This document shows, piece by piece, positions 30,314 to 40,485 of a DNA stretch of 64,000 bases. Source of the DNA: Tritrichomonas musculus (Eukaryota > Parabasalia > Tritrichomonadida > Tritrichomonadidae); assembly GCA_039105265.1 (NCBI GenBank), contig JAPFFF010000051.1, forward strand, positions 930,001 to 994,000, given 5' to 3'. The position numbers and the translations under genes are program-made. How positions within the stretch are numbered: position 1 is the stretch's first letter; the number at the start of each line of letters is the position of its first letter. Under the pieces are notes generated by a model that was not told where the DNA came from, did not search any database, and saw nothing but the letters and a program-made list of their open reading frames with translations.

Positions 30314-33300
30314 TTAATCATTAAAGCCTTCATAAAAAAGATGATTGATTTCTTGAATTTGTTTTTTGTTATTTTTGCTACTTGAATTGTTATTTTCAAT
30401 TGATTCATCAATTATGTAATAAAGCATATTTAAAATTGATTCATTTTTTGAATACATAATATCATACGTCTTTAGTCGACCTATATAAAAATTAATTAAC
30501 TCACTTTCATCAAACAAGTTTATAAAAAAATCTTTAAAAGCATTATTGATGAAAGAAAAACTTATAATCCTCTCAAGATAGAGAAAAGCCTTATTTTTAT
30601 CAACTGATTTTTCATCACCGCAAAGATAAATAAAATATGATAAAATAACAACTTCTGGGTAATTAAATTCTGATGCTTTTTCAATGATTTCGATTGATTT
30701 GTCAATATCTTTTTGTATGTCTATTCCGAAATAATAAATTCTTATCAAATTGTAAAATGAATTAGAATCATTTTCGTGTCTAATTGCTTCTTCAAAATAC
30801 TCAATAGCTTGATAAATATTCTTTTTAACTCCTTCGCCATTTTTGTAAATAACACCAAGTTCATTTTTGGCCATGGCATTATTAAAGCATGATGCTTCTT
30901 TAAAATGATGAATAGCTTTATCAATATCACGTTCAACAAATAAGCCAGAATAATAAATTTCACCAAGAAGATAATTTGCTTGATGATTGTTTTGATTCGA
31001 AGCCAATGTTAAGTAATAAATTGAAAGATTAATATTACGAGGAACATAATTTGAAGTATAATAAATAAGGCCAAGCAGAAATTGTGCTTGTGAATTCTTT
31101 TGAGTTGATGAAAGTTTTAAATAATGAATTGCTTTATTAATGTCTAAAGGAACATCTTTTCCTAAAAAATAAATAGCACCAAGAAGATATTGTGCTTCTG
31201 GAAATTGCTGACTTGCAGAAAGTTGTAAATAATGAATTGCTTTATTGATATTTTCCTTTATAAATGTTCCTTTATAATACAGTACGCCAAGAGCATATTG
31301 TGCTAAACAATAATTAGCATCACAGGCAATTTTTATATGTATCAATGCTTTATCAATATCGTGAGGAATTTCTTTACTTGATAAATAAACATCGCCAAGT
31401 AAAAAATGAGCTAATGGATCATCTTGATTTGAAGCAAGAGTTAAATAATAAATTCCTTTATAAACATCCCTTGGAACATGACAACAAAAACAATAAATAT
31501 GGCCTAAAATTACATGTGCTACTGGATGATTCTTGTTTGATGCAATTGTTAAATAATGAATTGCTTTTTTAATGTCATATATATCTTCATCACAATAGTA
31601 AAAAAAGCCAAGTAAACATTGTGCTTCAGTATAATCTTGTTCAGCAGATTGTGTCAAAAAATGGATGCTTTTTGTTTTATCACGTAATATGTCAGACTGA
31701 TAATAAACTACTCCTAGATGATGCATTGCTTCAGCATTATTTTGACTGGCAGCAAGTGTTAAATAATAAATTGCTTTGTTTGCATCTGTAAAGATATGAT
31801 AATATATTAAGCCAAGCATCAATTGTGCTCGACAAATGTTTTGATTTGCAGCCAATGTTAAATAATAAACTGATTTATTAATTTCATCTTGATCATTTTT
31901 AGCCAAATAAATTCTTCCTAATAAACATTGAGCATTTGTGTTATTTTGATGTGCTGCAAGTGTTAAATAATGAACAGATTTATCAATATCATATGTCGGA
32001 AAAATATTTATTGAATAAATTTTACCTAGACAATATTGTGCTTGTGGATTGTTATGTTTACATGCAAGCGTCAAATAATGAATCGATTTATATAGGTCAC
32101 GTGGAACATCACGATTCATTAAATAAAGTTTGCCTAATAAAAGTTGTGCGTCTTCATTATCTTTTTCTGCTGCAAGAGTTAAATAATGTATAGATTTGGT
32201 AACGTTTGGTACCAAATTTTCAGATGGATGATAAATTACTCCGAGTAAATATTGTGAAGCTGTTAAGTTTTGATCCGCTGCCTTTTCTAAATAATAGATT
32301 GACTTGTTTATATCTTGTTCAACAAACTCGCCGAGAAAATAAGAATAGCCAAGAAAATTTAATGCATATTGATAATTGTTACCTGCTGAAAGTTTTAAAT
32401 AAGTAACTCCTTTTGAAATTATGTTTTCATTTGATAAGTAATAACTACTAAGTAAAAATTGGGCCATTGGATTATTTAAATTTGAGGAAAGTTCCAAATA
32501 ATGAATGCTTTTGTTTACATCCATTGTATTATATTCATCAGTAAGATAAATGTATCCAAGAATAAATTGAGCATTTGAATTGTTTAAATGTGCGGCAATT
32601 TCTAAATACTCAATAGTTTTTTTAATGTCATTGGAAATGTAATTCTCATATTCATTGATAATGTCAAAAAAAGCGGAAACATATTTATCAATGTCCAAAT
32701 TATCTTTGCCTTTCATTTCAAACAAAAGCATGAATTGCTTCTGATGGATTCCCTTGAGATATTCAATAATTGATCGTTCTTCGTTATTTAATTTCATGAA
32801 TGCGCACTGTAGAAAACGATTGAGAATGTCTATTATGTTTGGCCTCACTTCTGGTGATTTTTCAATGCACTCGATGCAAATGTCTTTGATTGCTTGGTAT
32901 TCTTCTTCATATTTTGCATCAGCGTTGCAGAGCTTCAGATTATTTCCGACTTTTTCAGAGTCCATTTCCAATGTCTCTGTCAAAATGAAGCAAATGATTT
33001 TTCCGAGCGAATAAATGTCAGACTTGAATGAATACTCGTTTGACGAAAACTGTTCTGGCGCTGTAAAATAAGAAATTCCGATGTCGCCTGTCTTCATGCT
33101 CTCATCGTCGCACGTCGATCGATCGAAATCAATCAGCACTGCGTCGTTGTTTTGGTCGACGATGATGTTCTCGAAGTTCAAGTCGCGCAGAATGACGTGA
33201 TTCAAGTGGACAAATTCAACAGAAATCATTATTTCAATGACAATTCGAAGCTTGTCGAAATCACTCAAAAATTTCCCTTTTTGGCTGATTGTGCTGGACA

Positions 33301-33883
33301 GCGTCTGGCCTTCGATGTACTCGGCGACGATGTAGCTCTTGTTCGAATGCCGGAAAGAGCCGAAATATTTTGATATGAATTGGCTTTGATTGTTGATTCT
33401 TTCATAAAAGTTTATTTCATGTTCAAATTGGCCTTTTGATTCAAAATTAAAAGTGTCGAACTTTTTCAAAAAGTAAAGAAACTGGTCTTTGGCGTGAAAT
33501 GAAAGACTCGCCGACTCTTTGATGTACTTCACAACGACGAAGTCCTCGTGATTGAATTTGTTTTCGGTTGAATGATTATTTAAGCTCTTTTGATATCGAC
33601 GGTTTCTTGTTCGTTGTTGACTTTTTGATATGATGCAGTCAAATATCATTTCTTTTATTTTTGATCGTTTAATTTTGAGAGGCTCATTCAAAATAATTTT
33701 TTCCTCTCCGTTTTTGGTGTTTTGATATCTTTCATAGCTGTTGTCATCAAAAAAGAAAAATTGTGTTTGTCCCTGGATTTGCTGGAAAAATGGTCGAATC
33801 TTTGTAAAATCATTTTGATCAATAATAATTATCTCTTCGTCAAATATTATAAAATAAATGCCAAAATCAAATGCTACACTCAT
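30314..33883 (-). CDS. Protein kinase fused to about eighteen Sel1-like repeats
   Basis: 1,189 residues from the first ATG (MSVAFDFGIYF). The kinase domain spans about 115-355: ATP-site Lys near 140 (FLKKF), catalytic loop LRDLNFEN (Asp 234) and the metal motif DFD at 252-254 in place of DFG, followed by APEQF. The catalytic Asp and metal Asp are kept, so activity is plausible. From about 430 to 1130 there are some eighteen Sel1-like repeats with the core AQxxLGxIYxxxxxVxxDIxKSIHYLxLAAxxNN. The reading frame continues upstream of this ATG for about 66 codons without a stop but without an ATG, so the true N-terminus may be longer. This is a cytosolic signalling or scaffold protein of the trichomonad kinase-Sel1 family. 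Confidence 0.9.
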   Translation of the reverse strand: MSVAFDFGIYFIIFDEEIIIIDQNDFTKIRPFFQQIQGQTQFFFFDDNSYERYQNTKNGEEKIILNEPLKIKRSKIKEMIFDCIISKSQQRTRNRRYQKSLNNHSTENKFNHEDFVVVKYIKESASLSFHAKDQFLYFLKKFDTFNFESKGQFEHEINFYERINNQSQFISKYFGSFRHSNKSYIVAEYIEGQTLSSTISQKGKFLSDFDKLRIVIEIMISVEFVHLNHVILRDLNFENIIVDQNNDAVLIDFDRSTCDDESMKTGDIGISYFTAPEQFSSNEYSFKSDIYSLGKIICFILTETLEMDSEKVGNNLKLCNADAKYEEEYQAIKDICIECIEKSPEVRPNIIDILNRFLQCAFMKLNNEERSIIEYLKGIHQKQFMLLFEMKGKDNLDIDKYVSAFFDIINEYENYISNDIKKTIEYLEIAAHLNNSNAQFILGYIYLTDEYNTMDVNKSIHYLELSSNLNNPMAQFLLSSYYLSNENIISKGVTYLKLSAGNNYQYALNFLGYSYFLGEFVEQDINKSIYYLEKAADQNLTASQYLLGVIYHPSENLVPNVTKSIHYLTLAAEKDNEDAQLLLGKLYLMNRDVPRDLYKSIHYLTLACKHNNPQAQYCLGKIYSINIFPTYDIDKSVHYLTLAAHQNNTNAQCLLGRIYLAKNDQDEINKSVYYLTLAANQNICRAQLMLGLIYYHIFTDANKAIYYLTLAASQNNAEAMHHLGVVYYQSDILRDKTKSIHFLTQSAEQDYTEAQCLLGFFYYCDEDIYDIKKAIHYLTIASNKNHPVAHVILGHIYCFCCHVPRDVYKGIYYLTLASNQDDPLAHFLLGDVYLSSKEIPHDIDKALIHIKIACDANYCLAQYALGVLYYKGTFIKENINKAIHYLQLSASQQFPEAQYLLGAIYFLGKDVPLDINKAIHYLKLSSTQKNSQAQFLLGLIYYTSNYVPRNINLSIYYLTLASNQNNHQANYLLGEIYYSGLFVERDIDKAIHHFKEASCFNNAMAKNELGVIYKNGEGVKKNIYQAIEYFEEAIRHENDSNSFYNLIRIYYFGIDIQKDIDKSIEIIEKASEFNYPEVVILSYFIYLCGDEKSVDKNKAFLYLERIISFSFINNAFKDFFINLFDESELINFYIGRLKTYDIMYSKNESILNMLYYIIDESIENNNSSSKNNKKQIQEINHLFYEGFND

Positions 33884-34275
33884 ATATCCAATCAAAATGC
33901 CCGTATTTTTTTTGTATTCGATAATTCTTTGAGTTAAATCTTCAATTCTTGAAAAATCAGTTTTCTTAATATGGTCTGATGCATTGATGATCTTGAAATT
34001 GCGTATAAGTTTTGAATAAATGTTATTCTGGTAACGAAAAGTCTGAGATAATAGGTTCTTGTTCAGTTTTAAAAAATTTTACTCAAATTTATAAATATAA
34101 AAAACATGAATATATCGTTTATTGTAATTGTTTTTCACGTAAAAAAATTAAATATTAATTAAATATTTTTATTATAATTATTTAATTGATGAAAATAGAA
34201 AAAATAATATGTATTTGTTTTTAATTATTTCATCTTGAAAGTAAATTAGATATTATAAATAAAATATTAATTTTT
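33884..34275. other. Spacer with an open upstream extension of the kinase-Sel1 frame
   Basis: Bases 33884 to about 34078 (minus strand) read as plausible protein in the kinase frame (for example FKIINASDHIKKTDFSRIED, IIEYKKNTGILIGY) but contain no ATG. The remainder to 34275 is AT-rich spacer. Confidence 0.5.
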
Positions 34276-35409
34276 CTATATGTTTTTAGAAATAATTTCC
34301 AAAAACTCACGATATTTTGTTGGAATAAGTAAAAAATCAATTTTACAATTTATTAAGCCTCTCAAAAAAATATCTGGAATATTTGTATTTTCGTTAACTT
34401 CAATAATTTTAATTGTTTTGTATCCCATAAATGTAAACCTATCCAGATATTTAATTTGAGATGGAAGGGCTATGCTCTCTATTGATGTACCAGTAAGTGA
34501 ATAATTATCAATATTTATTAATCCTGGCGGAAAATCGATTTTTTTAAGGTTTGTGCATTTACTGAAAGCTTCTTCGCCAATATAAGTAACTCGGCTAGGA
34601 ATTGATATTTGTTCAATTGAAGATTTCTGAAAAGCGTTTGAATGAATAGACATCAGCTCAGAATTCAGAGGAAATTCGACATTTCTAAGTTGCGTGCAAT
34701 TGCTAAAAGCTGAATTTCCAATATACTTCACATGTTGAGGGATAGAAATGCTTCTTATTGAAGAGCCGCAAAAAGAGTGCATCGGAATTGTCTGTAATTG
34801 TGAATTGCCAACAAACATGATTTTTGTAAGTTTTGAACAGCTGTTAAAACAACAGCTAGTAATCTTCTTAATTGTAGGCGGAATTACTGCCTTTTTTATG
34901 TCTCTTAATGCAAAAAAGAGAACATCAAATGCATCATCATTTGGATCAGATTTAGTTACAATCATTTTATCATTTAAATATGCAAAATTCGTATTGTCTT
35001 CAGATATTTTAATTTCATTCAATTGTGTAACATTAGTGCACCAAAATTCGTGGATTTCATTTAATTTTGATGGAATATAAAACTTTTCAATCATTGTATA
35101 TTCAAATGCATAATTGCCAATCGTTCGAAGCTCGGAATTTTTCGAAATATTTACTGTTTTTAATTTTTTGCAATAAGAGAATGCATAATCACAAATTTCT
35201 GTTGTGGTTGAAGGTATTGTTATGCTTTCTATTAATGATTTCATAAATGCATATTCACATATTGATTTTAATTCAGCCTTTTCTGAAAAAACTACATTCT
35301 TCAATTTTTTACAGTTCATTGCTTTTTGTCCAATTTTAGTAACATGTAATGGAATTGATATTTCTTCCAATGGACTCTTTAAAAAAGCTTCTTCATCAAT
35401 TATTCTCAA
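34276..35409 (-). CDS. BspA-like LRR protein, 3' portion of a frame-split gene
   Basis: 377 codons of BspA-type repeats (SITIPSTTTEICDYAFSYC, SISIPQHVKYIGNSAFSNC, QISIPSRVTYIGEEAFSKC), with a non-repeat insert near 130-190 containing DVLFFALRDIKKAVIPP. The frame opens with TTG and its first ATG falls in the middle of a repeat. The repeats continue those of the gene ending at 35445, so this is the 3' part of one larger gene. The two parts are separated by a ten-base homopolymer (35451-35460). There is no membrane anchor or special C-terminus; it ends in TAA. Either the gene is truly frameshifted or the homopolymer length is wrong in the sequence. Confidence 0.8.
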   Translation of the reverse strand: MRIIDEEAFLKSPLEEISIPLHVTKIGQKAMNCKKLKNVVFSEKAELKSICEYAFMKSLIESITIPSTTTEICDYAFSYCKKLKTVNISKNSELRTIGNYAFEYTMIEKFYIPSKLNEIHEFWCTNVTQLNEIKISEDNTNFAYLNDKMIVTKSDPNDDAFDVLFFALRDIKKAVIPPTIKKITSCCFNSCSKLTKIMFVGNSQLQTIPMHSFCGSSIRSISIPQHVKYIGNSAFSNCTQLRNVEFPLNSELMSIHSNAFQKSSIEQISIPSRVTYIGEEAFSKCTNLKKIDFPPGLINIDNYSLTGTSIESIALPSQIKYLDRFTFMGYKTIKIIEVNENTNIPDIFLRGLINCKIDFLLIPTKYREFLEIISKNI

Positions 35410-35444
35410 AGAAGAGTCTTTTGTAAATTCTACATTTTTTAATT

Positions 35445-38000
35445 TTAGGCAAAAAAAAAAGCATCTTTGCCAATTCGAACAACTTTTTTTGGAATTTGAA
35501 TTTTTTCAATAGAAGTATTTGAAAATGCATATTTTTCAATTAATTGCAATTCTGATTCATCTGAAAATTGCACTTCTTTTAGTTGTTCGCAATTTTTAAA
35601 AGCAAAAGAAGAAATAGTTCTAACAAAAGATGGAATCGTTGCCGTTTCAATACCTTTATGAGCAAAAACTAAAACATCGAAAATATCGTTATTATCATTT
35701 GATTTGCCTAAGATAAATTTACCATAATGAATCAAGTTTTGCTGCTCATTTCTGAATATTTGAATATTTTTCAAATTTAATGATTCACTGTGCCACTTTT
35801 TACGCATTTTTTTAGCATCTGAAGGTAAAACAACTTTTTCTATTGTCAAGTTACGAAATGCTTTTTTGGGAATGATTTTTATTCTTGGTCTTTTTGGAAA
35901 CACAATTTTTTTAATATGGATATCTGAAAACGCATGTGATCCTAATTTAATTGAAGATGATTCCTTCTGTATGTTATTTTGGAAAACTATTTTAATAAGT
36001 TTTTTACATTCTTGGAATGCATGACTGCCAATATATTTAATTCTTGATGGAATTGAAATATTTTCGAGTGATGATGCATTGAATGCAAAGTCTCCCATAA
36101 ATTCTAATTCAGAATCATTTGTAAATTCGATTTTCTTCAGCATATCGCAATACCTAAATGCATTTTTGTTTATTTTAATAACATGTCTAGGAATTGATAT
36201 TTCTTTCAATGAAGAAGATTCAAATGAATGTTCATCAATTATTGTCAACTTTGAATTTTCTTCAAATTCTATTGACTGAATTTCTCTGCATGACCAAAAA
36301 GCATAAGGGCCTATTTGTCTTATGTAAGATGGAATTAATACATTTTGGATGTTTTTTTGGGCCAAAATAATCACATCATATATGTCACTTTTGAAATTTG
36401 ATTTGCCAACGATCATTGCATTATTAAATAAAGCGATGTTTCTTTTCTTAACAGGTAAAATTTCGATTTTCGTTAGATTATCGTTATAAAGACACCATTC
36501 TTTTCCAAAATGTTCGACACCTGAAGGAAGGGAAATCTTTTCAAGTGAACCACACGAAAATGCTTTTTCACCAATTGATATTAATTTAGAATTTGGAGAA
36601 AAGTCAATCTCTTTTAATTTAGTGCGATCAAAAGCTTTTTTTCCAATGTGTGTTACACTTGATGGAATCGTTGTTTTTTCCAATAAAAAGCATGAGAAAG
36701 CATTTTTTCCGATCACTTTCAGTTTTGATAATTTAGGAAATTCAATGGATTGAAGTTTTTCACAATGATGAAGAGAATATGAAGACAGAACTTTGATAAA
36801 AGGTGGTATGACTGCTTTTTCAGCATTCTCTGAAACAAAAAGAAGAACATCAAATGAATTAGAATTTATATTTGATTTTCCAAGGATATATTTGTTATTG
36901 TAGTGAATAATGTTTGTGGTTTTCATTGGGATTATTTTCAGATTAAAGTCTGAAAAAAGATATCCAAACTTTGCGTCCAATCGAGCTATACTTGATGGAA
37001 TTGAAATTTCCTTTAATAGACAAAATGAAATAGTTATTGAATTGATTTCCATTTCTTCAATTTCAGATTGATCAGAAAATACAATTTTTTCACAGCAATA
37101 AGGAAATGCATTTTTCCCAATGAATTTGACATGAGATGGAATTGCGATTTCTAATAAATTAGAATAAAAAAAAGCATATCTTTCAATTCTCTTTAGTTCT
37201 GAATCACTTGGAAACTGGACTGTAAAAAAATTTGATATATTTTTAAAAGCATTTGGCAAAATGCTTGTAATCAAATAATCATTGTTTTGATAACGAATTG
37301 AACGAGGAATAAAAACTTGTTCACTTATTGATAAATCATAAAGTAAAGAAGCAGTTTTTTCATCTTCATTTAAAACAAAAATAAAATTGTCTGTTTTTAC
37401 TTTTGTTCGTGTTAGAATGTCAACAACTTTTGTATCTTCTTTTTCACATGCCTCAATCAACTCCTTTTTATATTCAACAAAATCAAAATAAGAGTCAATT
37501 CCACTTTTTCTAAATAGTAAGTCAATAATTAAATGGAACTTTTTCACTTTTTCTGAAAGTAATTTATTCTTTTGCTTAAGTCTTGTTTTTATAGTTGATT
37601 TGTTCAGCTTTTCATAGTTTTGATCTAATGATTTAATATCATTGTTTTTATTTTTTGGTGACTTTGTCTTTCTTTTTTTCGAAATATGAAATCGATTAGA
37701 AAGCATGTTGCATCTATGAAATATTTGAATGAGGTCATTCATTCGATCAAATTCCTTACTTAATCTTGCATATTCTTTGATATTAGAGACAGTAATGTTT
37801 GGAACTTTATTTTTTTGCCAGTGATCAAGAAATGATTGAAATGTTTCTTTTTTAACATTTGACTTCACTCTATACTGTTTATTTTTTAGCAATGTTTGGA
37901 GTATTGATGCATCGACATTTGTAAAAGAGGTAAATCTTTTTTCAATATGAAAACTTCTTGATTTAAGAATGAAAGCAATTTTGCTTTTTGTGTGTTTCAT
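35445..38000 (-). CDS. BspA-like LRR protein with coiled-coil N-terminus, 5' portion of a frame-split gene
   Basis: 851 codons from an ATG preceded closely by TCATTTC and TCATTCT initiator-like motifs. Residues 1 to about 200 are basic and helical (for example KTRLKQKNKLLSEKVKKFHL). From about 215 the protein is BspA-type LRR, with repeats such as EIAIPSHVKFIGKNAFPYC, KTTIPSSVTHIGKKAF and EISIPRHVIKINKNAF. The repeats are organised as four larger blocks, each ending in a DVL(L/V)F plus AVIPP-like segment, so whole blocks were duplicated. The frame stops just after IGKDAFFF within a repeat, at the homopolymer; the missing repeats continue in the neighbouring frame down to 34276. No signal peptide is visible. 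Confidence 0.87.
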   Translation of the reverse strand: MKHTKSKIAFILKSRSFHIEKRFTSFTNVDASILQTLLKNKQYRVKSNVKKETFQSFLDHWQKNKVPNITVSNIKEYARLSKEFDRMNDLIQIFHRCNMLSNRFHISKKRKTKSPKNKNNDIKSLDQNYEKLNKSTIKTRLKQKNKLLSEKVKKFHLIIDLLFRKSGIDSYFDFVEYKKELIEACEKEDTKVVDILTRTKVKTDNFIFVLNEDEKTASLLYDLSISEQVFIPRSIRYQNNDYLITSILPNAFKNISNFFTVQFPSDSELKRIERYAFFYSNLLEIAIPSHVKFIGKNAFPYCCEKIVFSDQSEIEEMEINSITISFCLLKEISIPSSIARLDAKFGYLFSDFNLKIIPMKTTNIIHYNNKYILGKSNINSNSFDVLLFVSENAEKAVIPPFIKVLSSYSLHHCEKLQSIEFPKLSKLKVIGKNAFSCFLLEKTTIPSSVTHIGKKAFDRTKLKEIDFSPNSKLISIGEKAFSCGSLEKISLPSGVEHFGKEWCLYNDNLTKIEILPVKKRNIALFNNAMIVGKSNFKSDIYDVIILAQKNIQNVLIPSYIRQIGPYAFWSCREIQSIEFEENSKLTIIDEHSFESSSLKEISIPRHVIKINKNAFRYCDMLKKIEFTNDSELEFMGDFAFNASSLENISIPSRIKYIGSHAFQECKKLIKIVFQNNIQKESSSIKLGSHAFSDIHIKKIVFPKRPRIKIIPKKAFRNLTIEKVVLPSDAKKMRKKWHSESLNLKNIQIFRNEQQNLIHYGKFILGKSNDNNDIFDVLVFAHKGIETATIPSFVRTISSFAFKNCEQLKEVQFSDESELQLIEKYAFSNTSIEKIQIPKKVVRIGKDAFFFA

Positions 38001-38435
38001 CTGAGAATGAAATGATGTATATTAGTTTGATGAAATTTCGAATGCTGTTAAAACTTGGTTGATTAAATTTTGAATGCAAAAAGATTTTGTGCCCATTTTT
38101 TTTTTTTTTTTTTTTTTTCAAAAAAACTTTAACGACATTGATTTAGAAAAGAAAATATGAAAAAAGAGAAGATTTATCATGAGCATGTGATGAATAATGT
38201 GAAGTAATGAAAGCATAAAAAAACTAGATATTTTAGTAATATTTATTTCCACTGTGGCAGATATGTTTGTGGTCCAAAAAAGAAATTTATAGCATCTTGT
38301 TAAAGACAGAACAAAAAAACTTATATTTGAAATATACTTGATTTTTAAAACATAATTAAAAAAAAAATTAAAATCGTCGGTATTATTGTTTATTATATAT
38401 GATTTCTGTATTAGCTATAAAATACGAAATGGATT

Positions 38436-39440
38436 TTAAAATGTTTTTTTGGGTGGAAAATAACTGTTCAATCTACGGAGATTCTTAAAATGATAAAGCT
38501 CTTTGTAAGAATGAATGTCAAAAAATTGATTTTTATTTGGAGTTTCATTTCCACTAGAGCTATTTCCCTTTAATTCTAAATCAAGAGATTTACTTATGTT
38601 AAAAGATGATTTAAAACGATAATTAGAAATTGCATTAATTTTTTCATTTAAAGCATTTGCATTCTTTTTGAACATTGGTAATTCAAGTAATTGTTCTGCA
38701 GAAGGACGGTTTTGGTAAGATTTTGCTGTCATTTTTTTTATTAAATATTGAATCCTTGGATCAAGGTGAAATTTGGTGAAATCAATTTCACCATGTTGAA
38801 TCTTTCGTTCTATTTTATCTCTTGAACTGCCTTGAAATGGGAAATTTCCAGTAGCCATGTAAAAAAATGTAATCCCAAGAGACCAAATATCTGCTTTGAA
38901 AGGATTAACATCTTGATATTGAAACATTTCTGGTGGGAAATATTTAAATGTTCCGCATTTTTCTGAAGATTTGCTTTGAGAATCAAAATGTTTGGCAATT
39001 CCAAAATCTGCAAGTTTTACATGATCATATTGGCTAATAAAAATGTTATCTGGTTTGATATCTCTATGAGCGATTGAAAGAGAATGGCAATAGGCCACAG
39101 CTTCTAATATTTGTTTTGCGTAATAAACAAACTTATCATAAGAAAGGGCTCCTTTTTCTTTTAATGTGCCTTGAGAGCAATAATCCATTACGAGATATTG
39201 AGATGAGTCATCTTCGAAAACATCATATAGTCTAATTATATTTGAATGATTAAGGGATATGAGATTGTTGTATTCATATTCGCTAAATTTAAATTTGATT
39301 ATTCTTTTGATAGCAAATTCTTGTTTGTATTTTTTGCTATAGCATAAAAAGACATTTGAGAAGCCTCCCTTTCCAAGAAACTTTAAATATTCATATTCAT
39401 GTTTTGAAAGGCTTTTGTTAATTTCTTCTTGATCAAACAT
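38436..39440 (-). CDS. Ser/Thr protein kinase (CAMK-like)
   Basis: 334 residues, complete. The kinase domain covers about 16-265: GKGGFS loop (23-28), ATP-site Lys45 in AIK, HRD 125-127 in AHRDIKPDN, DFG 145-147 and PPE (169-171) in place of APE. All residues needed for catalysis are present. The KPDN loop and the short C-terminal tail point to the CAMK or CAMK-like group rather than to the TKL-type kinases next door. The tail (about 270-334) is Ser/Asn-rich without a recognisable domain. The start is supported by an initiator-like TCATATT whose A lies 11 bases upstream of the ATG. Confidence 0.93.
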   Translation of the reverse strand: MFDQEEINKSLSKHEYEYLKFLGKGGFSNVFLCYSKKYKQEFAIKRIIKFKFSEYEYNNLISLNHSNIIRLYDVFEDDSSQYLVMDYCSQGTLKEKGALSYDKFVYYAKQILEAVAYCHSLSIAHRDIKPDNIFISQYDHVKLADFGIAKHFDSQSKSSEKCGTFKYFPPEMFQYQDVNPFKADIWSLGITFFYMATGNFPFQGSSRDKIERKIQHGEIDFTKFHLDPRIQYLIKKMTAKSYQNRPSAEQLLELPMFKKNANALNEKINAISNYRFKSSFNISKSLDLELKGNSSSGNETPNKNQFFDIHSYKELYHFKNLRRLNSYFPPKKTF

Positions 39441-39446
39441 GATTTA

Positions 39447-39453
39447 AATATGA
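39447..39453 (-). promoter_or_regulatory. Initiator-like element of the kinase gene
   Basis: Minus-strand TCATATT, with the putative +1 A 11 bases before the ATG. It fits the trichomonad Inr pattern TCA(C/T)(A/T). Confidence 0.5.
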
Positions 39454-40121
39454 CCAACTTATTTTTAAAAAATTCACTCACAGAATTAATCAGAAAATGT
39501 TTCTGATAATTTCTGTGATTATTTCTGTTTTTATGCAAATAATCTCTAATTCTTAAAAAAAATAAAATAATACTTTGAAATGTATACAAAATAAATAATT
39601 GAATTTTTTATATAATAAAAAAAATTCAAGCATTTTCAAAACTCCTAACATTACCGTTTTCAATTTTTCATCGATACCTGCAAAATATTTTTATCTCATC
39701 AAAATATTATATTTTATTAATTTAAAATATATATTATGTTTATTCACATTATATTAATGTTTATAGAATAATTTCAATCAGATATTTTGAAATTAAAATC
39801 TTAATATTTGCAATATTATATGTCAGAAATAGAATTGCAATGTCTTCTGGTTAAACATTAGTAAATACATTGTATATTAATGTTTATAGATTGAAATATT
39901 TAAGTTTTTGTATATTTGTAAATAAAAACATCATTCTCTTTTTAGTTCTATGATGCATTTGCACAAGTGATCAAATTACTCAAACGTTTGAGATATCTCG
40001 CAGTATTTTGAATGTAAAACTATCAGTAAACTTATTTTGTTAAAAACCAAATATCAAAATACTGCCCTTCATTATTAGGTCTTTAATTGTCAAATATCAA
40101 ATTATTTTTTAAAGAAATGTA
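39454..40121. other. Intergenic region between the kinase and tRNA-Arg
   Basis: AT-rich. A 12-bp inverted repeat (GCAGTATTTTGA near 40002 and its inverse near 40055) could form a hairpin. Nothing else is supported. Confidence 0.45.
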
Positions 40122-40193
40122 GTGCCACTGGCCCAATGGATAAGGCGCCTGCCTTCGGAGCAGGAGATTTCAGGTTCGAGTCCTGAGTGGCAC
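40122..40193 (+). tRNA. tRNA-Arg (TCG anticodon)
   Basis: 72-base cloverleaf. The acceptor stem GTGCCAC pairs with GTGGCAC, the anticodon stem CCTGC with GCAGG around the loop CTTCGGA, and the T arm is TCAGG-TTCGAGT-CCTGA. The anticodon TCG reads CGA. The sequence closely follows ordinary eukaryotic tRNA-Arg(TCG), including AATGGATAAGGC in the D arm. There is no intron and no encoded CCA. Confidence 0.95.
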
Positions 40194-40194
40194 G

Positions 40195-40205
40195 TTTTTT
40201 TTTTT
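40195..40205 (+). terminator. Pol III terminator of tRNA-Arg
   Basis: Eleven consecutive T residues begin two bases after the mature tRNA 3' end. Confidence 0.9.
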
Positions 40206-40485
40206 AAAAAAAGTAGGAAATAAATCAGACGATATTTTTATATCTTCTAATTCAGGGCATGATAGGGATATGTTTGATTTTAGTTTTGGCTAGCTTTCAA
40301 TATTTTTGATTTTTTACATTTGGTAATGGGGTTTTGCAGTCGAATTAATTAAATATATATATATATATATTTGATTTTTATAATTGTTGATAAAATATGT
40401 AAAAAGGGTAGAAATGAATTTACATGATAAATATTTATTAATTTAAACATCATTATTTTAATTACTATATATAGTGAACATTATT

